Below, piece after piece: positions 31,401 to 43,033 of a DNA stretch of 64,000 bases (position 1 is the first letter of the stretch; each line of letters begins with the position of its first letter). Position numbers and translations under genes: made by a program. The stretch is from Parapristionchus giblindavisi. Lineage: Eukaryota; Nematoda; Chromadorea; Rhabditida; Diplogasteridae. Below the pieces are notes generated by a model that saw only the letters and a program-made list of their open reading frames with translations, did no database searches and was not told the DNA's origin. Location of the stretch: the NCBI GenBank assembly GCA_943737045.1, contig CALSFV010000001.1, positions 1,082,001-1,146,000 of the forward strand, in the 5' to 3' direction.

Positions 31401-34400
31401 TCAAGAAGAGCTACAGAGAAGGGAGCTAAGGACTTTCAATGCTGTGAAAGGGCAAGTAGATGAAAGATCCAAGCCCTCAGATCCAAAGGCTCTTGATTCA
31501 TTCTCGATTCGTATGCTCAATGCAGCAAAACTAGCACTCAATAATAACTCAGATTCAATCATCAGAGCACTCAAACTTCAAGCAGCGGCTGTCAAAGAAG
31601 AAGAAGTGTATCATGATGTACCAGAAGATCAGATTGTATCGTATGAGAAACCACCTCTTCCTGTACTCAGTGTGCCGATATTCGATGGATCAAACAGGTC
31701 AGAATATCATATCTTTATCAAACTATTCACATCACTGATCATGGAAAGGAAAGGTCTTCAGAATACACAGAAACATCTATACCTTGAAGGATACCTCAGA
31801 GGTGAAGCACTAAAGGTGATCAAACCCTATCCAAGAGATGGGTCATTTCTATCAGAAGCTCTAGAAGCGCTCAAAGATGAATATGGTAGTCAGAAAGAAA
31901 CAGCTTCATACATCTATCAGACTATTCATAAAATAAGAGCCAATTCAGACAGAGCGAATGATCAGATAGATTTGGCCAGAGAGCTTCTCGCTTTGGCTCA
32001 ACAGCTGAAGAACCTTGGAGAAGACACAAACATCTCTTGCTTGATTCTCATAGACAAGTTCGCGCCAATATACAGACGTAAACTGCATGAGTCTAATCAG
32101 AATACAGAAGCCATCACTATGCTCAAATTCCTCATCAGTCATATCAGAAGCGAAATCCAACTGGATTTAGCTTCAGGTACAACAGATCTCAGAGATATCA
32201 AAGATGCAAGGCAGAGTTGTTATGATAATTCCATGAACTCATACGATCACTCTTTTAATCAATATCATACATCATTTCAACCTCGTATCGATCCATTCAT
32301 GAACAATGGTTATCTATCGAATCCTTCAATAACACCATCAAATCCATTTCATCCATCACATACTTCCAATACTTCAAATCAATCAGATCAAAAGAAGACA
32401 AATCGTCAACCATTATGTGTGTTCTGTGGGAAGCACCCCAACCCCAGTGTGTGTAGATGTGTCCCGATGATCAAAGCTAGACAGGAGATAGTGCAACAGA
32501 AAGGACTCTGTCCTAGATGTCTATCCTCAGAACAACATTCAAATTGTAATCAGAACTGCTCCCTCTGTGGTGGTCCTCATAATGATGCAATATGTTTCGC
32601 AAGTATAGCTAAGGTCACAGGACTAACAATATCAGTCAATCACACAGATAATCAGAACACACAAACATCCAGACTACTCACAGCAAAAGCAATGATATCA
32701 GATAGTAGTCAAAGAACAGATCGAACGAGACGCAAATCAGAAGAAATCGATATTCTTCTAGATACTGGTGCTCAGATGAATCTCATTTCTAGAAGTGTCG
32801 TGCAGAAGATGGGAATCAAGCCTTCGGGAAGCAAGGTTCTCACGCTGTCACTGGCTACTGGAGTCGAGAAGGAGCCGCAGTGCTACGACATCGTCAAGGT
32901 CAAGGTTCGTAAGATTGACAAATCTTATCATTGCATAGAGGCTGTGGTGCTGGATGGCCCTGTCACCAGCGCCATACAAGTACGTAGTCTGTCTACAGAG
33001 GATCTCAACTATATCAGAGTAAACAAATTCAGATTGGCTGATAATCCCAACAGAAATGGTACTATTAATCCTCAGTTGCTATTGGGTGTGTCAGATACTC
33101 TCTCATTGATTCATACTCTATCCAAGCATACTCTTCCGAGCGGTCTAAGAATCCATGATACAGCAATTGGATTGGTCATGGGAGGCACACAATCAGAAAG
33201 TAGAGCTCAAGAAGAGCAACTCAGTATAAATCAAATAGCTATAATCAATACTATCAATCAGAGTCTGTCAGTTGGAAAAGATGAAGTTGAACCTCCTGAA
33301 AATGACCCAGAATTCATCAAACGAATGAAAGAACATCTCGGTATCGTAGATTGGTCAAAGACTAAGACCAAATCAAGTCAACTGAAAAGCATGAACAAGA
33401 AGATTGACAAAGACTCATACAACAGAATCGAAACAGACAATATCAAATCAAGACCTCGATCAGATATCAATCACTCTCTCATCAACAAATTCAAGCATAC
33501 TATTAAGGCACAGCAGAATCAAGGAGTGAATGTATCAGATCATGCAAGGGTGATGGCAGATCACGGAGTGCAGTCTGTATAACCAGCCTCTCCGTGATTT
33601 CATGGTGATGACACATATTCAGTGTTACCCATTGCTATCCATTTGCATTTGTTTATCTTAATTCCATATTCCATATCTATTCAGTATACATAGTAATCAT
33701 ACATATTCATAACACAACCCCAAACATATACCTATATCATATATCGTTCTCACAAAAGATCAAAGATCACCCACAACTATTTCTCCTCTTCAAAGAGGGG
33801 GAGGGAGTCCAACGACTCTCAAACTCATGAATCATACATACCATAATCAGACAATCAAACAACTAGACCATAATTTTTCGATTTCCAGATAGAATCATAA
33901 ACATCATAATATCCTTTCTTTCAAAATGCATCTTTTCAAACTCGCCGTAGGCGAGCTTCAGAAAGGCGGGAGTGTAGCGAAACCGCTACTTAAATCATAA
34001 TTAATTAGCAAAGATTCATAAATAAAGTCAGAATGCGATAGTAAGTAGTCTGCAGCTGACGGCAAGTATACAGTAAGACAGTAAGATTCAAATTCATAAG
34101 CGTAGAGCGTCTCACACAGAATACTACAGTAAGATTCTCGCTCTCACAATTTCACTTCTGGCCTATGATTTCTCATTAATTCTACGTCAGCGGCCACGTT
34201 CACGCCGGTTTTTCCTTTAACTTATCTTACTTATTTTTCCATATTTCCCTGCTATATTCATATCACATATTCTCGTCAGTACTCAGATTATTCCTGTTCG
34301 TTAGACCTCATAATCAGACAGAAAACATATATGAAATCATGTCATCATATCTCAGAACTTTACCTCAAATCAGTCGACGTTATCCTTCTTTCCCTTCGTC

Positions 34401-35567
34401 GTCTTCCCCCATTTGCCCACTTCGCTCTCTAGTTATTCTGTTGTTTTAACGCTTATTTCTCGCTCACTTAACTTCGTTATATTGTTTAATTACCCAAGTT
34501 TGAGGTCGCACGGCGGATCCCAGACTTGCCCCGACTACCCCCAATCATCCCAAGCAGAAAGCAGAGGAAGAAGGTTAATATCAGAACTCTGAGGTTTTGT
34601 ATCATATACTATCAGATTGATCTCATAATAGTGAACCCAATGTTAGTAGTAGAATCAGAGTAAACATTATTAATAAATATTCTTTTGTTAATTCAATATT
34701 CTCGTTTCTATCACACAGCAGGGAATCACAGAAGGGACAATTCTATAGTATTTCTCCGTTATTACTTATCGTGAACCTAGACAAGTAGACATAGTATCCC
34801 ACGGGATCGACTATAAATGTGTCTTCTTGTGCTACGTCAAATAATGAAAACCTACACTTTCGCTCCTTAGCTTTGGCGGCGAGAGGAGTGGTCGATGAGC
34901 CTCGCGCCTCCCGTCCCTCCTTGTTGCGCAGATCCTGAAAATACTATCGATTTTTTTGTTAAATATCGATTTCGATAATATTAACATTGCTAAATTCTTA
35001 TTTTCAAATAAATATAATAATAACAATAATAATATACCTTTGCATTGTCGTTTCCGCCAATGTTGATCAGCTTCTGACTCAGCTCTCGACTGCGCTGCAA
35101 TCAATCAATCAAACATCTAATCAATAAAATCAATCAATAAACCCATAAACACAGTAATCGTGCATTGGCCGTAATACATCAATCTGTTCTTAGCGTCCCA
35201 ATCAGAAGGCCCGAATCAATCAATAACTTGCTACCGTACCCTTGCATTCTCTTTAGGACCAAAGTCCATCTTGATCAGCTGGAGCAGTTCGCTGCCCTTC
35301 TTCTTGCCCTTCTTCTCTCCGCTCCCGCTTGTCGACGGAAGCACCGACTCCTCGGCCTCTCGCTTCGCCGTCTTCGGATTCGAGTGCTGATCCTGCATGG
35401 ATGAATCAATATTTTTTTAATAAATAAATCAACTAATCTTTTTTTATTATGTTGCCACAGTTGCGACATAGTATTTTATGTGCACTATAGATTTCACCCT
35501 ATTTGTATTTGTTTTCCGTCACAGTCACCACATAAATAAATATTATTAATCAATAAATCAATCAACT

Positions 35568-35598
<31 letters not shown>

Positions 35599-37376
35599 AA
35601 TAATCACTGACCAACAGCTCCCGCTCCTTGAATGCTTGCAGCACATCCACGTTCATAACGCCACCTCAACCACTATTATTTGACCACTATTATTGAAGAA
35701 ATGTGGAACGATAATCTATATTGTCTCGAACCCGAAACCACAATTCAACAGGCTCAATTAATTACATTTACTCTCTCCCTTTATCGTTCTGAAAATGAGA
35801 ATGATTTCCTCATTATTTGATAGCTTTGTTGCTAAATTGTATAATAATCAATAGTCAAAAGTACAGAATAATCAATAATCATTAACTAAATAAATAATAA
35901 TCGACGCTTAATCATTACCATTGGATCCCGACGACGTTCGCATCTGTCGCTTCTCCTTCTCCGCTGACGATTCACCCGAGGCTGTAAGAATCGACAATAG
36001 TAGGTTACGGTAGATTCGATCAATAATAGACTACGGTAGAATCTATCAATCAAATGAACGTCTTCCAATGAACGAACAATAGATTTGGATCAACATCGTT
36101 CACAGAAAACAGAAGACCAGCGTGTGGTAAGGCAACGATGTCTATGTATCAAAGACCAGAGATCGATCATCAAAGAAAAAAGACCAGAGATCAAAGATCA
36201 AAGATCAAACCTTTATCCTTGGACAGGTATTCATCTTCGTGATCGGAGGATGACTCGGAGCTCAGCTCGAAATCCGAGTCGTTCATCTCATTCGTGTGGA
36301 AGGGCGTGTCACTCTCCTGAGAAGGGGGAGATCAAAGATCAAAGATTGGTTTCCAAAGACCAAGGATCACTAGGCCAAGAAATACACCAAACTAACAAGC
36401 AGGTCTTGTATTCAGTTTTCTTGAACTGTACGCTACATGATAGTGAGCATAGGAGAAAAGATGGAAGATCAAAGTTCAAAGGCCAAAGATCAAAGATCAA
36501 AGATTACTCACTTGAATGATGATACCGCCCTCGTAGATCGTCGTGATCGTCTGCAAGCAACAACTCAGTTTGCGATTCACAAATTTTTGACTCCCACCAA
36601 AAATCATATAGCATGATCGAATAAGTGTAATTTTTAATGAATAATGAATTTTTGTAATGAATAAGTGTAATGGACTGTGCAAAACAGTTCTTTATCCAAA
36701 ACTTCCAAAACTCCTAGCACATAAACCCTCCTTGAGTTCGCTCGGACCTCTCAGACATTATACGTAAATAGCCAACCTTCTTGATCGGCTTGTTCAACGG
36801 AATCGCCTCCGCCATTTCCTTCGCATCAATCGATTCGACGTTCGCTACAAAGATCAAAGATCAACTACCGTACTCCTCTGTTTCGAAAAATCAAAGATCA
36901 ATTACCGTACTACCGCACTTCCCCCAATTTTAATAGATCAAAGCTACTGTAGTTCCCCAAATTGTAATAGATCAAAGATATCGTTCTTCTCCTAACTAAC
37001 TGCCCTCCCTATCTTCAAAACAATAAAGGCAAAACAAAATCACAGTTCTACCGTACCTCCGCGAATGTTCTCCTGGGCAGTCAGATCGGGCGCGGCCTCA
37101 TCGTCATCATCTTCCTCAGCTGCCGCAACGACGGGTTGGGGCAGCATTGCTACTCCGACTCCTCCTCAATAAATCGATCAATAAATAAATAAATCAACCA
37201 ATCAATCGATAAATCAACCAATCACTCATTCAATTCGATTCGTTCATAGTGTGCATCTTTAAATAGGGGGTAAAGTAGGTGTTTTTGTTGTGAAGGTACC
37301 TCCAGCCATTGGCAATCCATCCATTGGTGGAGGCACTCCAGTTGGACCAGCAGATGAAGGGCCATCGGCAGGGCTG

Positions 37377-37417
<41 letters not shown>

Positions 37418-40400
37418 GCAGTAGTAAAAATCATTTGTAAAAGAATTACAGAACGACTCGTAAACGCCTGGAGATAAAATTAACAATCCATCAGTACGAA
37501 AACCACAATAAACACATCGCCCGCTGGATCTATGTTTCACGCCAAACCCAAATATGCAAGCGAGAATCGAGAACAGCAACTAACGGTATTCCATTCATCC
37601 ACTCCGTCACATTCCTCGGCGACGAGTGCGACGAGAGCTGCAAGTGTCGATCCTACACAAATTGCAAAAATCAATAATTCGCATTTTTAAAAAAAACCAG
37701 CTACCGTACCAGATTCGATTTGGTCAGTGGCGCGCCAGGGGCCGCGCCTGTCGTTGACTGGCCAGCCAATGGCGGCATCTGAGCTGCTGGCGCCTCGCGA
37801 CGCTGCTGCTGCTGGTACGCCGCCATAGGCGGAATGGCCATGCGTGCCTGTGGCTGGCCATTGGCCCCAGATGGTTGCTGTTGCTGCATCATCCGTTGAT
37901 GGTGCAGGAACATTTGCTGTATCTGCTGCGGATTCAGATTCTGACCGTGGTGTGGCCGTAGCTGTCCAGGAGGACGCCCGAATACTGGTTGCGGTTCTGG
38001 AACAAAGGATCAATCGATAAGTGTGCGGTAGATCATGCTGGAGTCTGAGACACTAAAGTGAGAATCATTCATGGGTTGGGGTGAGTGAGTGGAAACTTTG
38101 TAAAGGACGCTCTTTACAGATCGTGGATAAGACAAGATCATAAATTTTCGCCCCACCCCCAATCTCTCGTTTCACACACTCACTCGCATGGTATTGCGAA
38201 ATATAAACTGACCCGGCTTTAGAACAAAACTTACCCGATCTACATCTCAAGTACTCGGAAATGACACGACATGGGGGTGATTCTAACTAATCTCGATCTC
38301 CGGCATATTCCTAGATGGGTTTCAAGTCTCAAAACTGACCCCATCGAGAAAAGGTGCTCACCCGCACTGCGGGTCACCGCATTATGGGTGAGCGAAAATG
38401 TTTTGGGTAAGATAGTGATTAGAAAGCTGAGGTCAACAAATAGTTATTTTTGTATAAAGCCATCATAAATAGATCGGCTTGGCTGTAAACATATCAATGC
38501 TGCATGATTTTTAAATGAGTCGTAGAACCTACGGTAGAATTGTCCGTCGGATCCTTGCAGCACGGGGACTTGCTGAAATTAATTACAAGTCAATCAATCT
38601 ATATGTTTCAATCAATAAAAATCACTTTTTAAAAGCAAAGCTGAGAGTTTGTCATGCACTTAATGTTCAAGGTATGACTTTTACGAAAATGAGAATTTGA
38701 ATGGAAGCAATGATTGAGTAAAGAAATTTTAATAATAATAATAATAATAATAATAACGACAAAAACTCACTCCGTTACTCGCACCATGTGCCAGCTGGAC
38801 CGCAAATCGACCACGACCTTATAATTATGAATATATTACCATAAATTAAGCAAAAAATCACTTAATTATTGATTGAACAGAGAATACACAGGAACATGCG
38901 AACATGTCTCAACTTAAGATCTAATCACGTTTCGGCAACATCAAACATTCGATCATGCATTACCCAGAAATGCCGAAAAGAACGTCTAAAGTACCAGAAC
39001 ATATCGCATTGTTTTAGACAAAGCGACCTGTCATTGAGGGTATGTTGCTATCCCGCGGCATAGACCCATTTTTTGCATTTAAAATTTCACAATTTTTCAG
39101 GCACCTCGGAGCTTTGTTGTGCCAAAACGTGTGCCACACGCACACGAATAGTCGGAAATATTCAAAAACCATCACTGATTGTCTTTTGCACAAAAAAGTG
39201 AGAGTGTAACAAGAGTGGACAGTTTCAAATCAGCTTGAGGGCATTGCTAGAAAACCTGTTATAATAAGAGATCATATGCTACCCTTTTCCAACCCCGCAC
39301 TTTCACCAGCACCTCATTTTTTTCGCAATAGTTTCAAAGATGTGATCCAGATATTACAGTATTTTCGTCGTCTTCCTTATTAATCGATATATATTATTCA
39401 CAGAATATCGCTATCTAGGTTGTCCAAGAAATGATAAAATATTATTATTAGTAGTAGTATTACCTGCGCCTTGCTGCTGAGCCTGCTGCATCTGGTGTAG
39501 ACCGAGTGACTGAAAAATCAATCGATAAACATCTTAATGTCAGTTAGGTTTCACAGGAGGGTGCACAGGATGAAGCTCTACAGCAGTGCAAGTTAGGGTA
39601 GCCTGTGGCTGGCCACGTACTAATGATAATATTACATGTGAGCGTAAGGACCTGATTGAGAATAATGTATTGTCCAGTCTTCGGATCGTAGCCCGCCACA
39701 CCGGCCTGCATCAAGTTCGCCGGCACCAGCGGAAACTGCAGATAGAAAACCATGATGTTGATGAATCTGACCTAATTGGACTACAGTATGCCCTGATTAG
39801 AGCACAGTGACTAGGATAGTAATGAAACCGATTGCAAGCACACTCACACATACAACTAACGTAGTTATTTGAAAATTAAATGTAAAGCAGTGGTTGAGAA
39901 AATTAGAGCGATGAATAAGCAATAAAAATAAATAAAGTAATAGAATTACCTGCCGTCCATTTCCTGGAGTAATGGGAAGATGGACTGAAATTAAAGAATC
40001 ATCATGATGCTCATTTAACTGCGCTGGCACTAACACCACACATCAATACGGAACAGTTTAGGCTTAATGTTTAACATCCATCTGTGATTGATGTTCAATG
40101 CTGACTTATTCATTGGCACATGAAATACGAAATTTTAAAAAATGCGATAATCTTTGATTCTAAAACCATTTATAATAATCACAATATTCATAATTACGGT
40201 AATAAGAAGTTAATGTACTTGGTCTTGGCTGTCCCTGTGCAGAAGAGCCCGGGCCTTGCTGCAAACATGAATTGCGATAAAAAACAGCCATCTTATTAAA
40301 AGAAATATTACCGTATCCGTCGACGCTCGGTTCCGCGAAAGCGGCGGGCGCCCCCGACCACCCCTGCGCGGTTGAGGTGTGCTGGCGAGGGACGGTGGCT

Positions 40401-40581
40401 GGTCCACATTCGGCGGAGCAGACGTGGGAGGCGTCGGTGCTGCTGAAGTCGGAGTCGCGGACGACCGCGCCGACGCGGATTGCGCCGCCGGAGTGGCGGG
40501 AGCGAGCCGCGGCGGTTCTGACTCGTCCGCGGTCGCCTCGACCGCGCTCTCATTAACCAACAGAGGCGGTCCGTCGGCCAT
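23644..40581 (-). CDS. ph: Polyhomeotic/PHC-like Polycomb protein, 33 exons, 1114 aa
   Basis: Exons (minus order): 40581-40312, 40258-40219, 39984-39950, 39735-39652, 39509-39464, 38817-38771, 38572-38533, 37996-37710, 37652-37585, 37373-37300, 37164-37057, 36844-36777, 36550-36512, 36316-36211, 35981-35919, 35664-35612, 35392-35240, 35094-35038, 34934-34856, 29802-29768, 29645-29610, 29396-29306, 29126-29020, 28570-28486, 27758-27598, 27233-27174, 27044-26997, 26780-26385, 26105-26010, 25781-25704, 24490-24266, 24069-24022, 23805-23644. All phases agree (3345 nt). Seen: a PHC-type motif IYEGGIIIQESDTPF (about 393-407); an FCS-like zinc finger with C586, C589, C605, C609 (YCSTAC); Lys/Glu-rich acidic linkers; Gln/Pro-rich tracts (781-1030); and a C-terminal SAM domain (RSWSVSDVGRWVEL to LPLGQVNRLM, about 1042-1110). 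Polyhomeotic proteins polymerise through SAM and act in PRC1 in the nucleus. Odd: the Gln-rich part lies between zinc finger and SAM. Some splice choices are by frame only. Confidence 0.88.
24526..25367. mobile_element. hAT-like MITE (CATACGTGGGC ends) split by a second hAT-like element
   Basis: Ends CATACGTGGGC and its complement are flanked by the 8-bp duplication ATCGTACA (24518-24525 and 25368-25375), as for hAT transposons. The ~150-bp body matches 56529-56702. It is interrupted by a 693-bp element at 24539-25231. It lies in the intron between exons 30 and 31 of the polyhomeotic-like gene. Confidence 0.85.
24539..25231. mobile_element. nested hAT-like non-autonomous element, 693 bp
   Basis: Inverted ends of 17 bp (TAGGGTGGCGAGAATGG) are flanked by the 8-bp duplication GTGGGCAC at 24531-24538 and 25232-25239. 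Both ends carry subterminal GAATATCCA/AGATATTCATTCCC words. No transposase ORF. Confidence 0.88.
29885..29985. mobile_element. foldback element, copy in polyhomeotic-like intron
   Basis: Inverted CTCTGACAATGC/GCAATGCCAGAG arms with the family flanks CGAGATAATTTTGAAA and TTCAAATTGGCTCGGG. Confidence 0.65.
30112..30960 (+). repeat. 5' LTR, 849 bp
   Basis: Starts TGTAGCGAAACCGC and ends GGGATCGACTATA, directly followed by the primer-binding site. It differs from the 3' LTR by 6 extra bases near 30700. Confidence 0.93.
30961..30973 (+). other. primer-binding site, tRNA-Gly
   Basis: TGGTGCATTGGTC immediately follows the LTR; 11-12 nt can pair with the 3' end of a tRNA-Gly (ATGCACCA end), with the T-for-C change giving a G-U pair. 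Confidence 0.75.
31136..31149 (+). other. match to the tRNA-Gly(GCC) anticodon arm
   Basis: CCCGCGTGGCAGGC, 14 nt complementary to the anticodon stem-loop of tRNA-Gly(GCC), 162 nt downstream of the primer site and ending 9 nt before the gag ATG. It is the only block of the leader that is clearly shared with the other BEL elements of the window. Confidence 0.72.
31159..33582 (+). CDS. BEL Gag-protease polyprotein, 807 aa
   Basis: I start at the first ATG (31159); the frame is open slightly further but without an ATG. Regions: an N-terminal helical coiled coil (about 1-110); a DUF1759 gag domain from LPVLSVPIFDGSNRSEYHIF (about 165-350), with TQKHLYLEGYLRGEA; a linker rich in Asn/Ser; a Cys/His zinc module beginning LCVFCGKH (about 420-480); and an aspartic protease with ILLDTGAQMNLIS near 531 and its downstream LLGVSDT region. 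The frame stops soon after the protease, where the autonomous relative at 2593-8568 continues into reverse transcriptase. Identity of layout with that protein makes the family assignment firm. The protein could still assemble particles and process Gag; enzymes for copying would have to come from another element. Confidence 0.92.
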   Translation: MNTDRSEYRVDYELIETTRIQLIKHIDLLTETIREIIRCKTRNDHQDLSEKVDEIEIEIRVETDAYSHLWQKLEDKVTSIDQEELQRRELRTFNAVKGQVDERSKPSDPKALDSFSIRMLNAAKLALNNNSDSIIRALKLQAAAVKEEEVYHDVPEDQIVSYEKPPLPVLSVPIFDGSNRSEYHIFIKLFTSLIMERKGLQNTQKHLYLEGYLRGEALKVIKPYPRDGSFLSEALEALKDEYGSQKETASYIYQTIHKIRANSDRANDQIDLARELLALAQQLKNLGEDTNISCLILIDKFAPIYRRKLHESNQNTEAITMLKFLISHIRSEIQLDLASGTTDLRDIKDARQSCYDNSMNSYDHSFNQYHTSFQPRIDPFMNNGYLSNPSITPSNPFHPSHTSNTSNQSDQKKTNRQPLCVFCGKHPNPSVCRCVPMIKARQEIVQQKGLCPRCLSSEQHSNCNQNCSLCGGPHNDAICFASIAKVTGLTISVNHTDNQNTQTSRLLTAKAMISDSSQRTDRTRRKSEEIDILLDTGAQMNLISRSVVQKMGIKPSGSKVLTLSLATGVEKEPQCYDIVKVKVRKIDKSYHCIEAVVLDGPVTSAIQVRSLSTEDLNYIRVNKFRLADNPNRNGTINPQLLLGVSDTLSLIHTLSKHTLPSGLRIHDTAIGLVMGGTQSESRAQEEQLSINQIAIINTINQSLSVGKDEVEPPENDPEFIKRMKEHLGIVDWSKTKTKSSQLKSMNKKIDKDSYNRIETDNIKSRPRSDINHSLINKFKHTIKAQQNQGVNVSDHARVMADHGVQSV
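33959..33972 (+). other. polypurine tract
   Basis: AGAAAGGCGGGAG directly before the TGTAG start of the 3' LTR. The same GGGAG|TGTAG junction precedes the LTR at 10417. Confidence 0.75.
33973..34815 (+). repeat. 3' LTR, 843 bp
   Basis: Same sequence as 30112-30960 apart from the 6-bp difference. Ends ACTATA before the AATGT target duplicate. Confidence 0.93.
37379..37418. repeat. (AAT)n microsatellite in intron
   Basis: About 13 AAT units just upstream of the acceptor of polyhomeotic-like exon 10. The sense strand reads (ATT)n. Confidence 0.9.
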
Positions 40582-40980
40582 CACTGCAAGGGACAAACGG
40601 ACATGGAGCTATTAAAATAGTGTAAACAGGTCGATAGGGGGTTGATGGTGGTCAACTAGAGTGTCCACATAAAATGTATATTCAGGAATAGTCACGATTG
40701 GTCAGAAATGTTGCGCGCTTTCATTGGGTGATCGTGAAAAGGCGGTGATTCGTCGACACACAACCGTAATCTTGGTAAAACTCGGCAAAACCTTTAACGA
40801 GAGACGCCAGAGAGAATATTGCACACAGTCTAGAGAATTGAGGGGTTTCGTGCTAAGACCTGACAACATATGCTTTCTACGCCTATTCACGTTTATTTTA
40901 ATTTTATTGTATTTTTGTTGTTATATTATTATCAATCGGTTGATTTGTTTTAATTTTAATTTTATATTTGTCTAGCAGTG
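40582..40980. promoter_or_regulatory. head-to-head intergenic region, putative bidirectional promoter
   Basis: It separates the divergent starts of the polyhomeotic-like gene (40581, minus) and NOC2 (40981, plus). Two ATTGG (inverted CCAAT) boxes lie at about 40696-40701 and 40721-40726. Both genes have a pyrimidine-rich tract ending in CAG, then TG, then the ATG, as expected of a 5'-UTR intron acceptor or a spliced-leader acceptor. No TATA box is evident. Confidence 0.55.
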
Positions 40981-41954
40981 ATGCGGCTCAAAGTTGGTCG
41001 TTCCGGAGGCGGCAAGAAGCTCGCGCTCATGCGAAAGTTGCGCATGAAGCAGCAGAAGAAAGTCGAGAAGAAGGTAGAAGAGGATGAGGAGGATTTTAGC
41101 GAGGAAGAAGAAGTATCTGACGTAGAGGAGCCTATGGAGGAAGCGACGTCGTCAGTTCCCGAGAGAAAGCACAAGGGAGTGATTGTGGAGGAAGGTTCGT
41201 CGCCATTTCTTACTAGAAATCCTTTATTCACTGTGATTTATCATATTTTCTACCCTTCTCTCGACCTCTCCTTAATCTATGAAACAAATATGCGGGTCTA
41301 ATTGAAACAAAGTAATGATACCTGCATGTTATTGACAATAATTTTGCTTGAATCCTCCGTTTTAGTATTTTTTACTCGTATTAGTTAACATTTTTAATCA
41401 ATTTAAATAAATAATTTAGGTGCTACCGCTACAAAGGGCGATGAGGACGATGAATCGATGTCGGATGAGGGAGAAGACGATGAGGATGCGCAACTCACAC
41501 ACAAGGAACAGCTCAGCAAGTTGAAAGAAACCGATCCGGAGCTCTTCAAGTATCTTCAGGTGGTTTTTTTCTTGATCTGATATATTTATATCGGCTTGTT
41601 CACATAGAATAACAAATAAAGTGTCTAACAGAGACTTTGAATTTGGTTTTTTTAAATATATTTAAATATTTTATCTATATGCATGCATCGACATATGAAA
41701 ATATTCCCGGTATATCTCCGCTATTTTTGACTCCGCCGTGAGTCTAAAATACTGGAGAATACGGAAGAGAGCAAACTCTAAACGATCTCACTCCCTTTAA
41801 ATTCAAATTATGATTTGTTAATTTCATTTAATCAATTACTTATTTCAGTCAGAGGAGTCGGATCTGCTCGACTTCGAGGTTCAAGATGAAGAGGAGGAGG
41901 ACGAAGGAGAGGATGAGGAGGAAGAGGAAGAAGGCGAGAGTGATGAAGGTCAGT

Positions 41955-41998
<44 letters not shown>

Positions 41999-42990
41999 TA
42001 ATAATAATATTAATAATAATAATAATAATAACAATAATAATAATACTAATTTATCGACACCATATACATAGAGCGTATACATTTATCATATACATTTATC
42101 GACAGCAATATACATAGAGCGAATAATACTTATAATAGTAGAATTGAAACATTGTTTATATTATGGCTTATCTATCACTGACAAGTACGTGGCGATCCTT
42201 CAAACAACAACAACAATTTGAACTATAATTAATATTTTTAAAAATTATTTTTGTAATTCCAGACGAGCGAACAGGCACTCGTATGCCCAAGGTTCGCAAG
42301 GATCGAGATGGACGCCAGATCTTTGATGGAGACCTCTACGAGTATGTGGAGGAAGCACTGGATCAGGAGGTTTGTATTATTTATTTATTTAATTATTTAT
42401 TAAATTCATTATTTTGTTTTGAAAATTATGAATTGTTCTGTTTGAAATAAGTAAAGGAGGAGAGGATTCATTTCTGTTGCTAATCGCGACCATACATGGG
42501 CGAGGTACCTGGAACTCGGCTCTACAGGGGGCATCCGAACGAAAAATGGATAATTTTACAAGGGGCCTTCACTATATTTTTTCAAAAAAAATCGCCTAAA
42601 CATCATTTTTACAGGGGGCATTCCGCAATTTTTCGAAAAGTTCTAATTTTACAGGAGGCGCCCCATGTTGGCGCCCATGTATGATCGCGACGTTGCCACC
42701 CTGGTTATCTATCGTAATCGAATTTCGTACGGGATAGATCCCGGATTAGATAAAGATAGTTTGCTATAAACCCATCGATTTCGTGTTTCAACTGTATGCC
42801 AAGTACTTGGAGTTGCAGATGTTTTCTGATTCATAAGTCGGTTCTTCGGTCATTGAAATGTATATAACCGATTGCAGAATCCCGCGTATGCGGCAGTTCG
42901 TTTCGCCGTCAACGCCTTCACTGCGTGTGTGGCGCGAGTCGGAACCGATATGGCTCCGCCCCCTTGGGTTATCAACGACCAGAAGGTTAG

Positions 42991-43033
<43 letters not shown>

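Larger units (their letters stand above)
30112..34815 (+). mobile_element. non-autonomous BEL/Pao element (gag-protease only), 4704 bp
   Basis: Two LTRs flank a gag-protease ORF. The 5-bp target duplication AATGT is present at 30107-30111 and 34816-34820. It sits in the intron between exons 19 and 20 of the polyhomeotic-like gene, antisense to it; without it that intron would be about 344 bp. The LTRs differ by essentially one 6-bp indel, so the insertion is recent. No reverse transcriptase, RNase H or integrase sequence lies between the ORF stop (33582) and the 3' LTR. Confidence 0.93.

Noticed and set aside
36085..36519. Plus-strand 144-codon open frame with Gln/Arg/Lys-rich repeats
   Set aside because: It runs antisense across polyhomeotic-like exons 13-14 and intronic ATCAAAG repeats; the minus-strand exon chain explains the region.
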